A stretch of 50,354 nt of DNA, taken from NCBI GenBank assembly GCA_028277585.1, contig JANQFY010000229.1, positions 1 to 50,354 of the forward strand, written 5' to 3'. Under the pieces are notes generated by a model, which worked only from the letters and a program-made list of their open reading frames with translations, did not search any database and was not told where the DNA came from. Made by a program: the position numbers and the translations under genes. Numbering within the stretch: position 1 is the first letter of the stretch; each line of letters starts with the position of its first letter. Source of the DNA: Sedimentisphaerales bacterium. Its GTDB lineage: Bacteria > Planctomycetota > Phycisphaerae > Sedimentisphaerales > Anaerobacaceae. This document shows positions 43,301 through 50,100 of the stretch, piece after piece.

Positions 43301-43445
43301 CAAGGGCTCGGTGCGCAACGGGTCGGAGGTCTTCCGGGAAGTCCTGGCGGCCGAATCCGATCGGGCTGGAGAGGACAGTGTCCGACTCGCACGGATCCAC
43401 AAGCTCCGCAAGGACGTCCTGGACGAGGACGCGCCCACCAACTGA
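31371..43445 (+). CDS. Giant BlaR1-like M56 protease with Clp-N, transglutaminase, LamG and HEAT-like modules (4024 aa)
   Basis: One open frame of 4024 codons after GGAGG. Residues 21-40, 49-68, 172-192 and about 377-396 are membrane helices; a Pro-rich linker fills 85-170. The M56 site between helices 3 and 4 has H269-E-L-A-H273 and E310, as in BlaR1. After helix 4 come, in order: two Clp-N repeats (402-545); an unknown region; a TSP3-like calcium motif (794-833, DTDGDGLSDFQE); a transglutaminase core with C1016, H1081 and D1096; three related modules (about 1329, 1602 and 1975 onward); an NTF2-like segment (2373-2530); LamG (2545-2800); a carboxypeptidase-regulatory block (2810-3147); a thioredoxin fold without CxxC (3148-3285); a second regulatory block (3287-3640); and HEAT-like repeats (3680-4020). 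By BlaR1 topology everything after helix 4 is outside the cytoplasm. No penicillin-binding domain is seen. Ligand unknown. Confidence 0.85.
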   Translation: MNAIVQTINSAGRAFADFALPMLIQSGVLILIVLLVDLALRRRVRAVFRYWIWLLILLKLVLPPSLWSPLSVGTYLGETLESPALVLEEAIEAQAPEPVPAWQPPAKLADGVPESPIARSFALETLTPVVAPPAPPRPTVRTTPAPPAPVETTPSPATPVASEPAVSLNWPGLVLLIWLAIAVGLLLLLLQRALFVKGLVAQAEPASCRLRDALGECQERLGLNRVVALRVSPNATSPAVCGLLRPTILIPQNLAPKLSGNDLQAVLLHELAHIKRGDLWVNLIQTLLQIIYFYNPLLWLANAMIRRVREQAVDEAVLVAMGETAADYPETLVNIAKLAFKKRPVLSLRLIGVVESKSALSGRIRHILSRPFPKTAKLSLLGLSVVFLIAAVLLPMAKARPMTDRAREVMPQARQEARRLNHAYIGTEHILLALASNDEAVSARVFANLGVEVETLRTEVSKLLKAGGEPATKRGLPRTPRARKVFRYARQEARALGHDYLGTEHILLGLTEESNSIAAQVLTNLNLTPEQIRTEVLKLVQSEFERDTGYLVKFTKREQDGFRRTSVNGKSAWHWAYDVEFAPHEELVVIAELYRAGQPMRHLGHKVFHGTPEIQTLKGAFTKTYQNEAKTLVAHTGRVELAGQVFEIPELTLDTKRHFPGDGWASYQSDGLRRLRNHVTEKDYAELKLLFHYRSTDGRGPSDDKAYFWIPGDTVSPMSSHHAVVFKMIPASRLHHLVIDAVSGRQGLDGRIMPTDAPIEQVRKIEKNYKAEILNLVKSGSSDSDLRGSHAEKDTDGDGLSDFQERHKYLTDPEKRDSDGDGTPDGDWDERREYAYSVRTVFRFLPPLDEESLCDGFQDARVLNQTNEYIEIEAIHYPLATSHEAVGENRQWKRDYAHMTEYLAPGPTVNWDASMRRDLSAALRADGIDIDALTDKQVVEQVSRWLLKRSRYLGKVFTTFYVHGPDGEPRILPGLEDAYQGEFNRDKDNYDWTIDEHFDHEVLGKGMFYNRTHGSCTSTAIYLTTVLRALGIPTRMVFVSPAVDASNREQILMVRNGITNHRVRETMLAGLRRSSRGFTNHTLNEVYIGNRWVRLDYSTLSPSVFGVRHFGLQTHLYTVNDLCDIDLASTWGRRYAKSERSDTFKHSNPYSAVEVSDLFGVHSRIPNAPFQASDLASSPLPDIFVLHPGGVNIWNDVMALVKDRTFNKTGRPHKQEFYENIFEGVWTTKPGDVMLLAFSLDTQERIPEGYEFVLPQPWTQIESRLKQGQMVEMEGQARDMKVILLAAPAQAQLKPLVQNSQLLAALGGHPEPKKAEPSTPARADSASQYSVELANGVRVRLLGVCGHPSEGKQWWSPDGTPLETAPYHTTGGRMQDEEGYVPYEYAAQIQGARDLGIRWRVPGGNRGSDRGPALGQAGEYLTGTYAYTSNQPPEVESTNVFIGITSADWQTRAIHDTPDDEGSYTLDKDQAIAFGVAYEKDGQAHVPITSTIRSADMDSRLVAVDTSGQSHTGARSTSGGNVLSSTTCSFDMPLDRIREFRFQTRPYLWVEFRNVSLRPEQKTDLEVRFATTYDPDVADEVIFPDVDDEGGGGGAPVATSGVAAQLPNGVTAEFLAYSQLTSQGLKWWTPQGRPTTIPGLYEADVEGYGAVLAFRFDAELESFYIWSYQPPDKRTKLEKKWYLEDKGIWLVALDQPDSFVNIEMQAIIADPPVLAPVACDVQQAQSQIEINESGIRRISNLQAAGEDRLLLEAHLSVGGPRVVAALDKAGNPHSVRPAPSGGRDMLMEAYPQRALRLEADLPVDQFAGLLVEARATRGGRVKFRNISLDPDRATETRVEIVPGQQGPWWSRSERSEEFERLAKRLATDARLNNGRYPDDLADAIGDFDEAWVEQHVTYLGRGKTPTDEPPTVVALEKEVLAAGYGTYVIHSYNNVAFRTTAELQALGIVRMDSFDMRTQSPPERPAEVETPVRAPVTAKLPNGVTIELLAYSWLPPHDGLALSESGLAWYSPNGERTTIPGVYEADVEGLGTVLAVRVEPPEAELHAHLYRGPDTERIEKTWALPESNIRLLSLGQERRFANLRITTRVRMPAVVETIALNEKNVGQLVDVNRCGLAKIVDLQVLEGMGPGMMMEPYGLGMGMDTETIESMGLQDMTDPPTLRFTCINAPNSFPSLTALLDTEGETHPLEQHSTGRHSTYEGQLWPSQLAGLVVEASPVRAASVNLRNISLTPHHVTEVRVETDPEQELEWHLSDARQSMNGLTEALERYHSVFGDRFPTSLWGLESYFPKDFFAKLTARIAYRSEGRTPYDDPRTFIAYDKTLLPQNKGTYVLYSDNEYEFESPQELRELGILGPIQVEPKPEPEIPHVKNDAGIADLPAGFLQVVQRMHDARVRLPEPVQAIGKMLERWVSDIAQGDLSAARRAYAPGNPRGDSDSNDLKELLAFNPGWEFSLHSVAWHGEDAMALSGRLGAGDPKSDPGPVVLVWTLKRFENRWGITDIDLEEIEGLQREIFRFIMRHPGAQIWSPEPGPEIIHMQDPSKAPERAFMYTGNNTWRYGPLPTDTVKANTPGPLGERAVSFDGIDDCLVIPASPSLALKAPFSIELWIKPDFSNLPKNEPPYVNLVRKGAALESTGREQSKGYFTSARQSPKSPNSCQAGIYIASGRGKFAQTGLSLPDRLKLDHPGWSHLSLNITREDYIPAPDQPIIIGAFGTVARPSLKGQIAEVRIWNRLLTNAETTYYGSMSLEGNEPGLVGCWDFEHQSGGQIVCDISPNANHAHLGKRIDADSADPTWVGLESNSPPTPSEVSGRVVDPSGNPVVDAQVASSTAEIGVVVQDGLLQQPRTSDMEKGQILETDAQGRFRFESPPSGAFDILVAHKKGFALVSGEQFAQDGTIRLQPWGRVEGRLATGRQALAEKISMYALPNVTWLEHKRKYQYEALCDTDGRFTFERVPPGRFEVGYLVRTGSSGTSSLTSRTPVEVQAGQTTQMKLGGEGRPVIGRFVPPPGYDGPLYFGAGLRSLNTARPEEPRPENYDRMTKREQQAWRAQWRDTPEARAFYIAMWSNPKWRHYCFEIRKDGSFRIEDVIPGRYDLTVWLEERYAGQGRVEEIGHYNGTIEMPPMEEAASDEPLDLGELTLRMKNPLHVGDTAPQFEARTLNGKPIRLADYRGRFVLLNFWQPVSHPELDRLKELHADYGGTGRLQIIGLGGTDTLKEVKDVATEHKIAWPEIYFGEQWDQGIAKQYALPGLPYILLIDPTGKIVATWLRNEELTDTVREAIAKAEWGISGRVIDSDGAPVPGTQVALCTEEMGVTIGAKHLTPDMRAGKDSEIVETDADGRFAFSQTPKEFDLVAAHDRGFAWSVHSQASPALELRLNPWSRLEGTLIIDGKPGADRQMTLQNNVTVNTIERGVYHDYSTRTDSAGRFAFEGVRPGWIDVGYYGSKVSGSRQRSVRMRRIHLKPGEHTELVWNGEGRPVTGRFVPPADYVGNVYFQGRGFRYLSTSSPKRPRPDDYGQMTRAEQQEWDRQWNKTPEAGIYRDTVRHDPNRRLYAFAINEDGSFRIDDVLPGTYDMRIELRERPQLIPNPNATFPVQPFVAGRPAAVIAVHSGAVQVPSRAEADGDALFDLGELILEMRTPLSAEEAADESRPFAWERRDRYVAPDPEGFFPDDKEGGTHLDALFAAPDKDQRSDEEIFATVRAGFRRTTKHRTLILSWIGNRYVWGKSPQHPEAIEIMYHAVPMQRHYAVYFGLSVVRNKTPNILRTLAEICMQSEEVGRITWGLGDQRNEIVPYIERYADDDDPQKREIASVLLQHFAGTLDFEQWKEERRIERVRTEFGERLPRFRETLLTGASSARREVMETILRHRLGPLLDDSFLPAMKAAADDSDRKVRNEIARTTGGRWIWGAKEQHPEAIALMLKLARDEDREVRYNAVYYGLSVVRNKTEPVVRRLVELALADEENNFYGRITWGLKGSVRNGSEVFREVLAAESDRAGEDSVRLARIHKLRKDVLDEDAPTN
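36174..38475 (+). repeat. Tandem homologous modules inside the giant gene
   Basis: Two clear copies (residues about 1602-1960 and 1975-2368) share LPNGVT-x-E-x-LAYS, TTIPG-x-YEADVEG and an NISL-x-P segment, then a late Y-L/R-G-R/G-x-TP stretch. A more diverged third copy begins near residue 1329 (LANGVRVRLLG). Family unknown. Confidence 0.75.
39798..42290 (+). repeat. Duplicated carboxypeptidase-regulatory blocks flanking a thioredoxin fold
   Basis: Residues 2810-3147 and 3287-3640 are two copies of one long block: both contain a G-R-V-x-D start, GEGRPV-x-GRFVPP, the REQQAW/AEQQEW helix and DGSFRI-x-DV-x-PG. The thioredoxin-like domain (3148-3285) sits between them, and its FWQPVSHPE segment replaces the usual W-C-x-x-C. 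Confidence 0.75.
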
Positions 43446-44792
43446 TCACTTGGCGCGGGCTTGACGCATTTCGTCGAGCAAAGCCAACGACTGCTCGATC
43501 ACGATCTCACCTGCGCCGGGAGCGAGGTTCGTTCCGGCGCCGGGCTCGTAGGCGCCCTCGTTGTAGGCTTCGCGATGACAGACATATCCGATCGAGTCGT
43601 TGGTCATCGTCGTGATAAACAGCGTCTCCAGGTCCGCGCGACTCTTGATCGCCAGGCCGACCTCGACGAGGATCTCGCCGGGCAAGCCCAGCAGATAGAT
43701 CTCGCCCAGGCGGAGGACCTGGATCTCCGTGGTGATCGATTCTGGGTTGCCGTTCTTGGTCGCCAATGTCACGCTGCGCCGGCCCGCCGACAGGGCAACG
43801 TTATCGGTGGTGGTGACGAACTGCAGGCGGCGCAGCGCTTCGCCCCCCAGCGCCTTGCCGATCTGGGCGCAGGGCCCGACGTCGCGCTGGCGCGGCACGA
43901 TATTGCCCGCCAATCCCAGCGCGAACAGGCAGACACCTCCCTCGCCCTGCTCGACCACGCGCGTGGCGTGGGCGGGGAAGTCGGTTGAAACAGCGGTGCT
44001 CTGGAAGGGATAGACACAGACCGGGTGACATCCGAAACCGACAAGCGAGGCGAGAATATCCCCCTGGATATCCTCGACGCGCAGTGCCAAGACATCCGGA
44101 TCGATCGGGCCAAACGTCCGAGCCGGCGCGTCGTCCGGTAGGGTGAATGTCACGCGCGTCGATCCGTCCGGGCCCGCTACCACGCGGTGCGTCGCGGCGA
44201 TCTCAGGGGGCAACGTGAACGCCATCTGCACTTTGCCATCGGAATACCGGGGTCGGCGGTTGTAGATCACCTCGGGCAACGCGCCCATCGCGGCGCCGAG
44301 CCGGACATCGCGCCGGTTGCGATGGGCCAGTTCCACCGCGCCGGCCATCTCGCGAATCAGCGTCTGCAGATACGCCTGATCGATCTCGGATTCCTCGACG
44401 TGGTCCTCGGGATCGAGCTTCCAATTCGTGAATACTTCAGGACCCGAATGCGTGTGTGACGCGCAGACCATCACGTTCTGCTCGGGAATGCCCGTCTTGG
44501 CTTCGACCAGCTCTCGAACGGGATTGGTAATCTCCTCCAGCGGCGTATACAGCAGATCGATCGAAACGAGCGCCAGCGTAGTCGTTCCATCCGAGAGGAC
44601 CAGCGCCTTGGCGAACAGTTCGTCGAGCACGGCGTCGCTGGGTTGACCTTTCGATCCGATCAGCTTCAGGCCCAGCGGCGGGGTGATGTTCACCTTGGCG
44701 CAACCGCCGGTCAGGGCGGCCTGCGCGGCGGCGTGACCGAACAGGAGAACCAGGGCAACGAGGATCAGCGTCGGGGTAGCACATCTTCTCAT
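43446..44792 (-). CDS. Neutral/alkaline ceramidase-family secreted protein lacking the usual nucleophile
   Basis: A 448-residue exported protein of the neutral ceramidase N-terminal family. ATG 44792 follows AGGGAG and opens a signal peptide (LILVALVLLFGHAAAQA). Family landmarks: NITPPLGLKLIGS, LVLSDGTTTLALVSIDLL, the metal-site motif ASHTHSG with H113 and H115, and FGCHPVCVYP with H256. The expected GDVSPN box, whose Ser is the nucleophile in true ceramidases, reads G296-N-I-V-P300 here, so Val stands in place of Ser. Activity on ceramide is therefore doubtful; it may hydrolyse another amide or be a binding protein. The C-terminal domain of the longer enzymes is absent. Its stop codon abuts that of the giant gene with no spacer. 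Confidence 0.82.
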   Translation of the reverse strand: MRRCATPTLILVALVLLFGHAAAQAALTGGCAKVNITPPLGLKLIGSKGQPSDAVLDELFAKALVLSDGTTTLALVSIDLLYTPLEEITNPVRELVEAKTGIPEQNVMVCASHTHSGPEVFTNWKLDPEDHVEESEIDQAYLQTLIREMAGAVELAHRNRRDVRLGAAMGALPEVIYNRRPRYSDGKVQMAFTLPPEIAATHRVVAGPDGSTRVTFTLPDDAPARTFGPIDPDVLALRVEDIQGDILASLVGFGCHPVCVYPFQSTAVSTDFPAHATRVVEQGEGGVCLFALGLAGNIVPRQRDVGPCAQIGKALGGEALRRLQFVTTTDNVALSAGRRSVTLATKNGNPESITTEIQVLRLGEIYLLGLPGEILVEVGLAIKSRADLETLFITTMTNDSIGYVCHREAYNEGAYEPGAGTNLAPGAGEIVIEQSLALLDEMRQARAK

Positions 44793-44893
44793 AGTCGCGA
44801 CTCCCTTCTTTTGTCTGCACATGGATGCGCCATTCTAACCCGTGCCCGCCTACAAGGCCAGCACAACTCACACCGAGAAAGAGCAGATTAAGG

Positions 44894-44923
44894 TTGCCTC
44901 GGTCCGGGCCGCGCGATTATAAA
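44894..44923 (+). promoter_or_regulatory. Promoter of the exported aminotransferase gene
   Basis: TTGCCT (44894-44899), an 18-base spacer and TATAAA (44918-44923), giving a leader of about 55 bases before ATG 44986. It lies in the 193-base divergent region shared with the ceramidase-like gene. Confidence 0.5.
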
Positions 44924-44985
44924 GGGTAGATCGTGACAGAACACGAATCAGCGGACGGATTTCTCGCAGTTGAAAGGGTACGAGC

Positions 44986-46341
44986 ATGACGCGCGACGAC
45001 CTTACGAGACGCCAGTTCATCGCGGCCGCTTCGGCCGGTTCCCTGGCCGCGGTCACCACCAGCGACCTTCCCGCCTACGGCAATGTCACACGCAAAGCCA
45101 GCAAGCTGGCGCTCCTGGGCGGCGATCCCGTGCGAAAGAACAAGAGCTGGCCCCAGTGGCCCCACTGGGACGAGGAGGTCATCGACTCGCTGATGAAGAC
45201 CGCCAAGAGTCGTATCTGGTGCCGTATCCAATCCGCCACCGGGACCGTCCCCACGTTCGAGAAGGAATACGCCAAGCTGATGGGCGCAAGGTTCTGCGTC
45301 CTGACCGGCTCCGGCACCCAGGCGCTGCACACCTGCGTCGAAGCGTTGGGCATTGGCCCGGGCGACGAAGTCATCACGTCGCCCTACACGGACCCGGGCA
45401 CGACGGCTTCGATTCTCTCGGCGCGGGCGCTGCCCGTCCTGGCGGACCTCGACCCCGAATCGTATCAGCTCGATCCCGACGATGTCGAGCGGCGCATCAA
45501 CAAGAACACCAAGGCGATCATGCCGGTGCACATGATGGGCCAGCCGGCGGACATGGATCGAATCATGGCGCTGGCGAAGAAGCACAACCTCAAGGTGATC
45601 GAGGACGCGTGCCAGGCGCACCTGGCCGAGCACCGGGGAAGGAAGCTCGGAACGATCGGCGACCTGGGCTGCTTCAGCTTCCAATCGAGCAAGACGATCG
45701 CCTGCGGCGAGGGCGGGGGTATCATCGGCAATGACGAGGCACTGATGGACCAGTGCTACACCGTGCACAACCACGGCACCTCGCGCCGGGGTCGCACCGA
45801 GGTGATCGGCCCGAAGTACCGCATGAACGAATTCGAGGGAGCGGTCCTACTCGGCCAACTGTCCGGCGTGAAGGAACGCTTCGCCCGCCGCAACGAGAAC
45901 GCCGCCTATCTGACCTACCGACTCAAGGATATCCCGGCCCTGACGCCGCAAAAACTCTACGACGGCACCGACAGCGGGTCGTTCTATCTCTACGCGATGT
46001 CGTACCATGAGGAACAGTTCGACGGGATCGACCGCGCGACCTTCCTCAAGGCGCTCAGCGCCGAAGGGGTGGGTTTAAGTCCGTATATAAAGCAGGGACT
46101 GCATCGCGAGCCCTGGATTGACAATATTCTTGATTCGAAGGTCTACAAGAAGATGTATTCCCGGAAACGCCTACGGGAATACAAGGACCAACTCGCCTGC
46201 CCGAATTGCGATAAGGTCTGCTCAGAAATGGCGATGCTCTGGGCGTCGGGCCCCCTGCTGGCCGGCCGGGAGGATATGGTCGAGGTCGCTGACGCCATTG
46301 AGAAGGTCTACGAGAACCGCGATGCGCTTCGAAAAGCCTGA
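44986..46341 (+). CDS. Tat-exported DegT/DnrJ/EryC1-type PLP aminotransferase
   Basis: A 451-residue fold-type I PLP protein. Residues 7-30 form a twin-arginine signal (LTRRQFIAAASAGSLAAV), unusual for this normally cytoplasmic family. The DegT landmarks are present: LTGSGTQALHTCVEALG, GDEVITSPYTDPGTTASIL, IMPVHMMGQPADMD, VIEDACQAHLAEHRG, and the Schiff-base lysine K236 in FQSSKTIACGEGG. The late NHGTSRRG and YRMNEFEGAVLLGQL segments also fit. Family members transaminate keto-sugars on nucleotide carriers or act as dehydratases; export suggests a substrate outside the cytoplasm, perhaps a free keto-sugar, which is inference. A C-P-N-C motif occurs near the C-terminus and may be incidental. 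Confidence 0.87.
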   Translation: MTRDDLTRRQFIAAASAGSLAAVTTSDLPAYGNVTRKASKLALLGGDPVRKNKSWPQWPHWDEEVIDSLMKTAKSRIWCRIQSATGTVPTFEKEYAKLMGARFCVLTGSGTQALHTCVEALGIGPGDEVITSPYTDPGTTASILSARALPVLADLDPESYQLDPDDVERRINKNTKAIMPVHMMGQPADMDRIMALAKKHNLKVIEDACQAHLAEHRGRKLGTIGDLGCFSFQSSKTIACGEGGGIIGNDEALMDQCYTVHNHGTSRRGRTEVIGPKYRMNEFEGAVLLGQLSGVKERFARRNENAAYLTYRLKDIPALTPQKLYDGTDSGSFYLYAMSYHEEQFDGIDRATFLKALSAEGVGLSPYIKQGLHREPWIDNILDSKVYKKMYSRKRLREYKDQLACPNCDKVCSEMAMLWASGPLLAGREDMVEVADAIEKVYENRDALRKA

Positions 46342-46401
46342 TTGAGAGGGCTTTCGGCATCATAGGGCGACCTCGAAGACGCGCCAACGCCAAGACAAGA
46401 T

Positions 46402-46472
46402 GGCGGCATACGCGGTGAAATCCGTACGCGCCGCATGGTTCGCACCATTCTGTGTCGTGATTTGGCTTTTTT
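46402..46472 (+). terminator. Possible terminator after the aminotransferase gene
   Basis: A hairpin at 46402-46434 (arms GCGGC and GCCGC with an inner CGG/CCG helix) is followed by a second small stem ATGG/CCAT (46435-46448) and a T6 run at 46467-46472. The gap between stem and T run makes this tentative. Confidence 0.35.
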
Positions 46473-46505
46473 CCTATCTCGCCCAGAAGTAACGGATTCT
46501 CCCGC

Positions 46506-46534
46506 TTGACTCTGATTTCCTCTGGGCCTATAAT
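46506..46534 (+). promoter_or_regulatory. Near-consensus sigma-70-like promoter
   Basis: TTGACT (46506-46511), exactly 17 bases, then a perfect TATAAT (46529-46534). It is the best promoter in the window. Transcription would start near 46541, almost 590 bases upstream of the next start codon at 47131. Confidence 0.75.
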
Positions 46535-46540
46535 ATCGAG

Positions 46541-47130
46541 GTTACATCGCCGTCGGATGGGGTAGGCTGCCGCAGAAGACGGACGACCGGAGCATGAGGT
46601 GCCTTAGGAAGGGTGGTAGAGGAATGGGTGAAGTCCCACTTGAAGCCGCGTCAACCGCATCATCACACGGCACGACATTTCCCCAACCGGAGGGCCACAG
46701 GTCCATCATCGAATCGGATGCGTAGGCACAAGAACTGGTTGTGTGGGGACTCCGATCTGCCGATGGGAGTACCTGTAAGGAATATATGGGTTGACGCGAT
46801 GGACCGGGGCTGGAGCATGCCATCATGCGTTCCAGAGCCGGCCCGCTACTGTGTAGTTCGCTTGCCAAGATGACGTCGAAGTCATTGCTCGACAGGCGGA
46901 CGTGGGAGAAGCAAGGTGAGTAGAGGGATCTACGGTGAAGGAGAAGCTTGGGGCGACCACCCGTCGTCTACGCTCTGGACATGTTCCTCCATGCTCAGGG
47001 TAGGCTTCGCCTGCAGGAAGGAGGTGGTCCTGGCGCAGACGCGTTGATCAGCACAGTCATTAATCGTACAGCTTGGGGACGCGGTGGTTCTACCAAGCAC
47101 TCTATCTGTTTCTATCAAAGGAGACCGAGC
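46541..47130 (+). ncRNA. Candidate structured leader or independent RNA, about 400-590 nt
   Basis: No convincing gene lies between the promoter and ATG 47131. Several hairpins can be drawn: TGGG-TGAAGT-CCCA near 46629-46642, ACTCC/GGAGT near 46750-46770, a long stem around CTGGAGCATG-CCAT-CATGC..TCCAG (46805-46845), ATGAC-GTCGAA-GTCAT (46870-46885) and GTAGA-GGGA-TCTAC (46920-46933). I could not match it to RNase P, tmRNA, a group II intron or a known riboswitch. It may be a long regulated leader for the secreted protein gene or a separate RNA ending before it. Confidence 0.4.
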
Positions 47131-50100
47131 ATGATTGGCAAGAAGACTAATCTTGTGGCATGTATGCTCATCGTGTGCATGGCGCTGTCGACTCTTTCGT
47201 CGGCCGGCGTCTTGCGCGAAATCTGGAATGGCGGTCGAGGCATCGAAGAAGCCATCGAACTGGCCGACAGCGGCACCCCGGCCGATCAGGTAGACATTCT
47301 GCCGGATCCGACCTGGGTCGACATCGCCGACAACTACAGCGCCAGGATGACCGGTTGGCTCACCGTTCCCGAAACGGGTGAGTACACCCTGTATCTGGCC
47401 GGCGACGACTACCAGAGACTGTGGGTCAGCCAGGACGACGACCCGGCCAACGCCGTGGAAGTCGCCCGCGTCGACGGCTGGACCAGCAGCCAGGAATGGA
47501 CCAAGTATGACACGCAGAAGGCCGAGCCGATGATGCTCACCGAGGGCCAGGTCCTGGCGTTCGTCGGTATCATGCAGGAAGGCGGCGGCGGCGACGGTCA
47601 GGACTGGGGCTGGATTGCGCCCGGTTCCGAAGAGATCGTGGTCATCCCGGGTGAGCACTTCAGCCATCCGTACGAGAAGCTCGCCCTGAGCCCGTCACCG
47701 GCTGACGGTGCGACCGACCTCATCGATGTCGTCGCGAGTTGGACTGCCCCCGCCATTGGGGAGGCTCCCGTCTACAATTTCTACGCCGGAACGGATCCGG
47801 AGGCTCTGGCTCTGGTGGCCGAAGGCCTCACAGGGACCTCGCTCACCGTGGGCACGGCCGGAGTGGATCTCGACCTGGAAACCACATACTACTGGCGCGT
47901 TGATGCCGACGGCGAGGAAGGTCTCGTCTGGAGCTTCACCACCGAGCCCGTAGCGTTCCCGGTCGAAGGCATCATCGCAACGACCAACGCCACATCGGGC
48001 GCCGATGGCGGTACGGCCGATCAGACCGTGGACGGTTCGGGTCTTGACGAGAACGACGGACACTCGACACAGAGCATGGATATGTGGCTGGGCACCCCGC
48101 CGGCCGGCGAGCCCGTCACGATCACCTACGAGTTCCCCCGCGTTTACAAGATGGACGAGATGCTGGTCTGGAACTCCAACACCGGCTTCGAGGCATTCCT
48201 GGGTTATGGCTTCAAAGACGTCACCGTCGAGATCTCGGTGGACGGCGAAGCCTGGACCGTTCTGGCTGACGTCGAATTCGCCCAAGCCCCGGGCACCGAG
48301 GCCTATGCGGCCAACACTGTGGTTGACATGATGGGTGTCGCCGCCAAGTACGTCAAGCTGACGGCCAACAGCAACTGGGGCGGCGCCTTCCCCGACGCCG
48401 GTCTCAGTGAGGTCCGCTTCATGTACATCCCGGCCCAGGCCCGTATCATCGCGCCGGCCGAAGGTGAGACGCTGGTGGTTGTACCGGCCACGCTCGAATG
48501 GTACAGCGGCCGCGACGCCGTATCGAGTGACATCTACATCGGTCGCGATCGCGACCTGGTCGAAGCCGGCGACGCCAGCACGTTCCTCGGAACCGTCGAG
48601 GGAGCCCGCGAGATCGTTACCGGGCAACTGCTGGGCGACTTCGAGTACTTCTGGAAAGTCAACGAGAATGACGGCACCGACGTCTGGGACGGCGACATCT
48701 GGAGCTTCACGACGTTCCCTGACGTGACGACCGCACCGGAAGCCTGGCTGGGCATCGCTACAATGGCCGATCCGGGCTACCTCGCGACCGACGTCGTGAA
48801 CGGCGCCTATGACATCGGCGAGTTCGGTGGCGAGATGACCTATGAGTTCCTCGTCAGAAGCAATCCGGCTGAGACACAGGCCAGCATGGCGCTGATCGGT
48901 CGACTGGGCTTCGGCGACACCACCGTCGGACTCAAGTACGAGCAGTGGAACAACACCGGGACCTACGGGGCGACCGCCTTCGGCGTGGCCGACTACGATT
49001 TCGGCGTCGCCAACGATCCTGGCGTTCCCACGCATCTGGTCTTCGTCTCCAGCGAAGAAGCCGGAACCACGACTCTGTTCGTCAACGGTGCAGAGATGGC
49101 CAGCATCGACGCGGCGATGACCCTCTCCGGCAAGGTCGGCATCGGCCGGGCCATCCGTGAGGACGAGTCGGTTATCGATGACTTTGACGGCGAGATCATG
49201 GGCGTAGCCATTTACGACCGCGTCCTGTCCAGCGGGCAGATCCGCATCAACGCCGACACCTTCTTCGCTCTCGGCGCCCGCGACGTCACGGCGCCCGGCG
49301 ACCAGGTCGTGGGTGAGCCCGATGACGGCGACTGGCCCGGAGCTGAGCATCCTGCTCTGGCGGTCGACGACAACACCGGCACCAAGTACCTGCACTTCAA
49401 GGGCGGCTCCCAGCCGACCGGCATCCGGGTTGCCCCGGCGATCGGCGCCACGATTGTCACCGGCCTGACGTTCACCACGGCCAACGACGATTACGGCCGC
49501 GATCCCACCAGCTTCGAGATCTCGGGCTCCAATGAGAGCATCGACGGTCCGTACGAGGTGATCGCCACGGGCGCCATCGAAGATTTCGCCGGCGAAGAAC
49601 TGTGGCCGCGCTTCACCCAGACCGAAACGCCGATCACGTTCGAGAACGGCACGGCGTACAAGTACTACAAGGTCATGTTCCCGACCGTGGATCGCGCCAA
49701 CAACGACGGGCTCATGCAGATCGCCGAGATCGAGTTGATCGGGCGTCCCGCCGTCGATCTGTACGTCGAAGACTTCGAGTCCTACGAGGTCGGCACGGAT
49801 CTGCACAATGTGGACGGCTGGGAAGGCTGGGAAGGCACGGCCAGCGCCGGCGCCCCGGTCTCCGACGCCTTTGCCTCTAGCGGTTCGAATTCCCTGGAGG
49901 CCATCGGCTCGGCCGACGTGGTGGGCGTTGTAGGCGTCACAGGCGGTGCGGTGACCCTGACGGTCCAGCAGTACATCCCCTCCGGCACTTCGGGTGAGAC
50001 GTACTTCATCCTGATGAGCCAGTACGCCCCCAACCCCCTGGCTTGGTCTTCCGTAGGACCCGCGTTCAACCTGGGTACCGGGCAGATCGGTGGCGATCAG

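Noticed and set aside
43440..43448. Back-to-back stop codons of the giant and ceramidase-like genes (TGATCA) as a designed junction
   Set aside because: Convergent genes can abut by chance; no terminator or repeat supports a special function.
46402..46434. Group II intron domain V-like hairpin (GGTGAAATCC)
   Set aside because: The stem lacks the AGC triad and correct bulge position; more easily explained as part of a terminator.
46541..46950. Cobalamin riboswitch or group II intron in the long leader
   Set aside because: A GGAA..GGTGAAGTCCC stretch and a later CCGCTACTGT resemble B12-box pieces but lie too far apart, and no domain V or reverse transcriptase is present.
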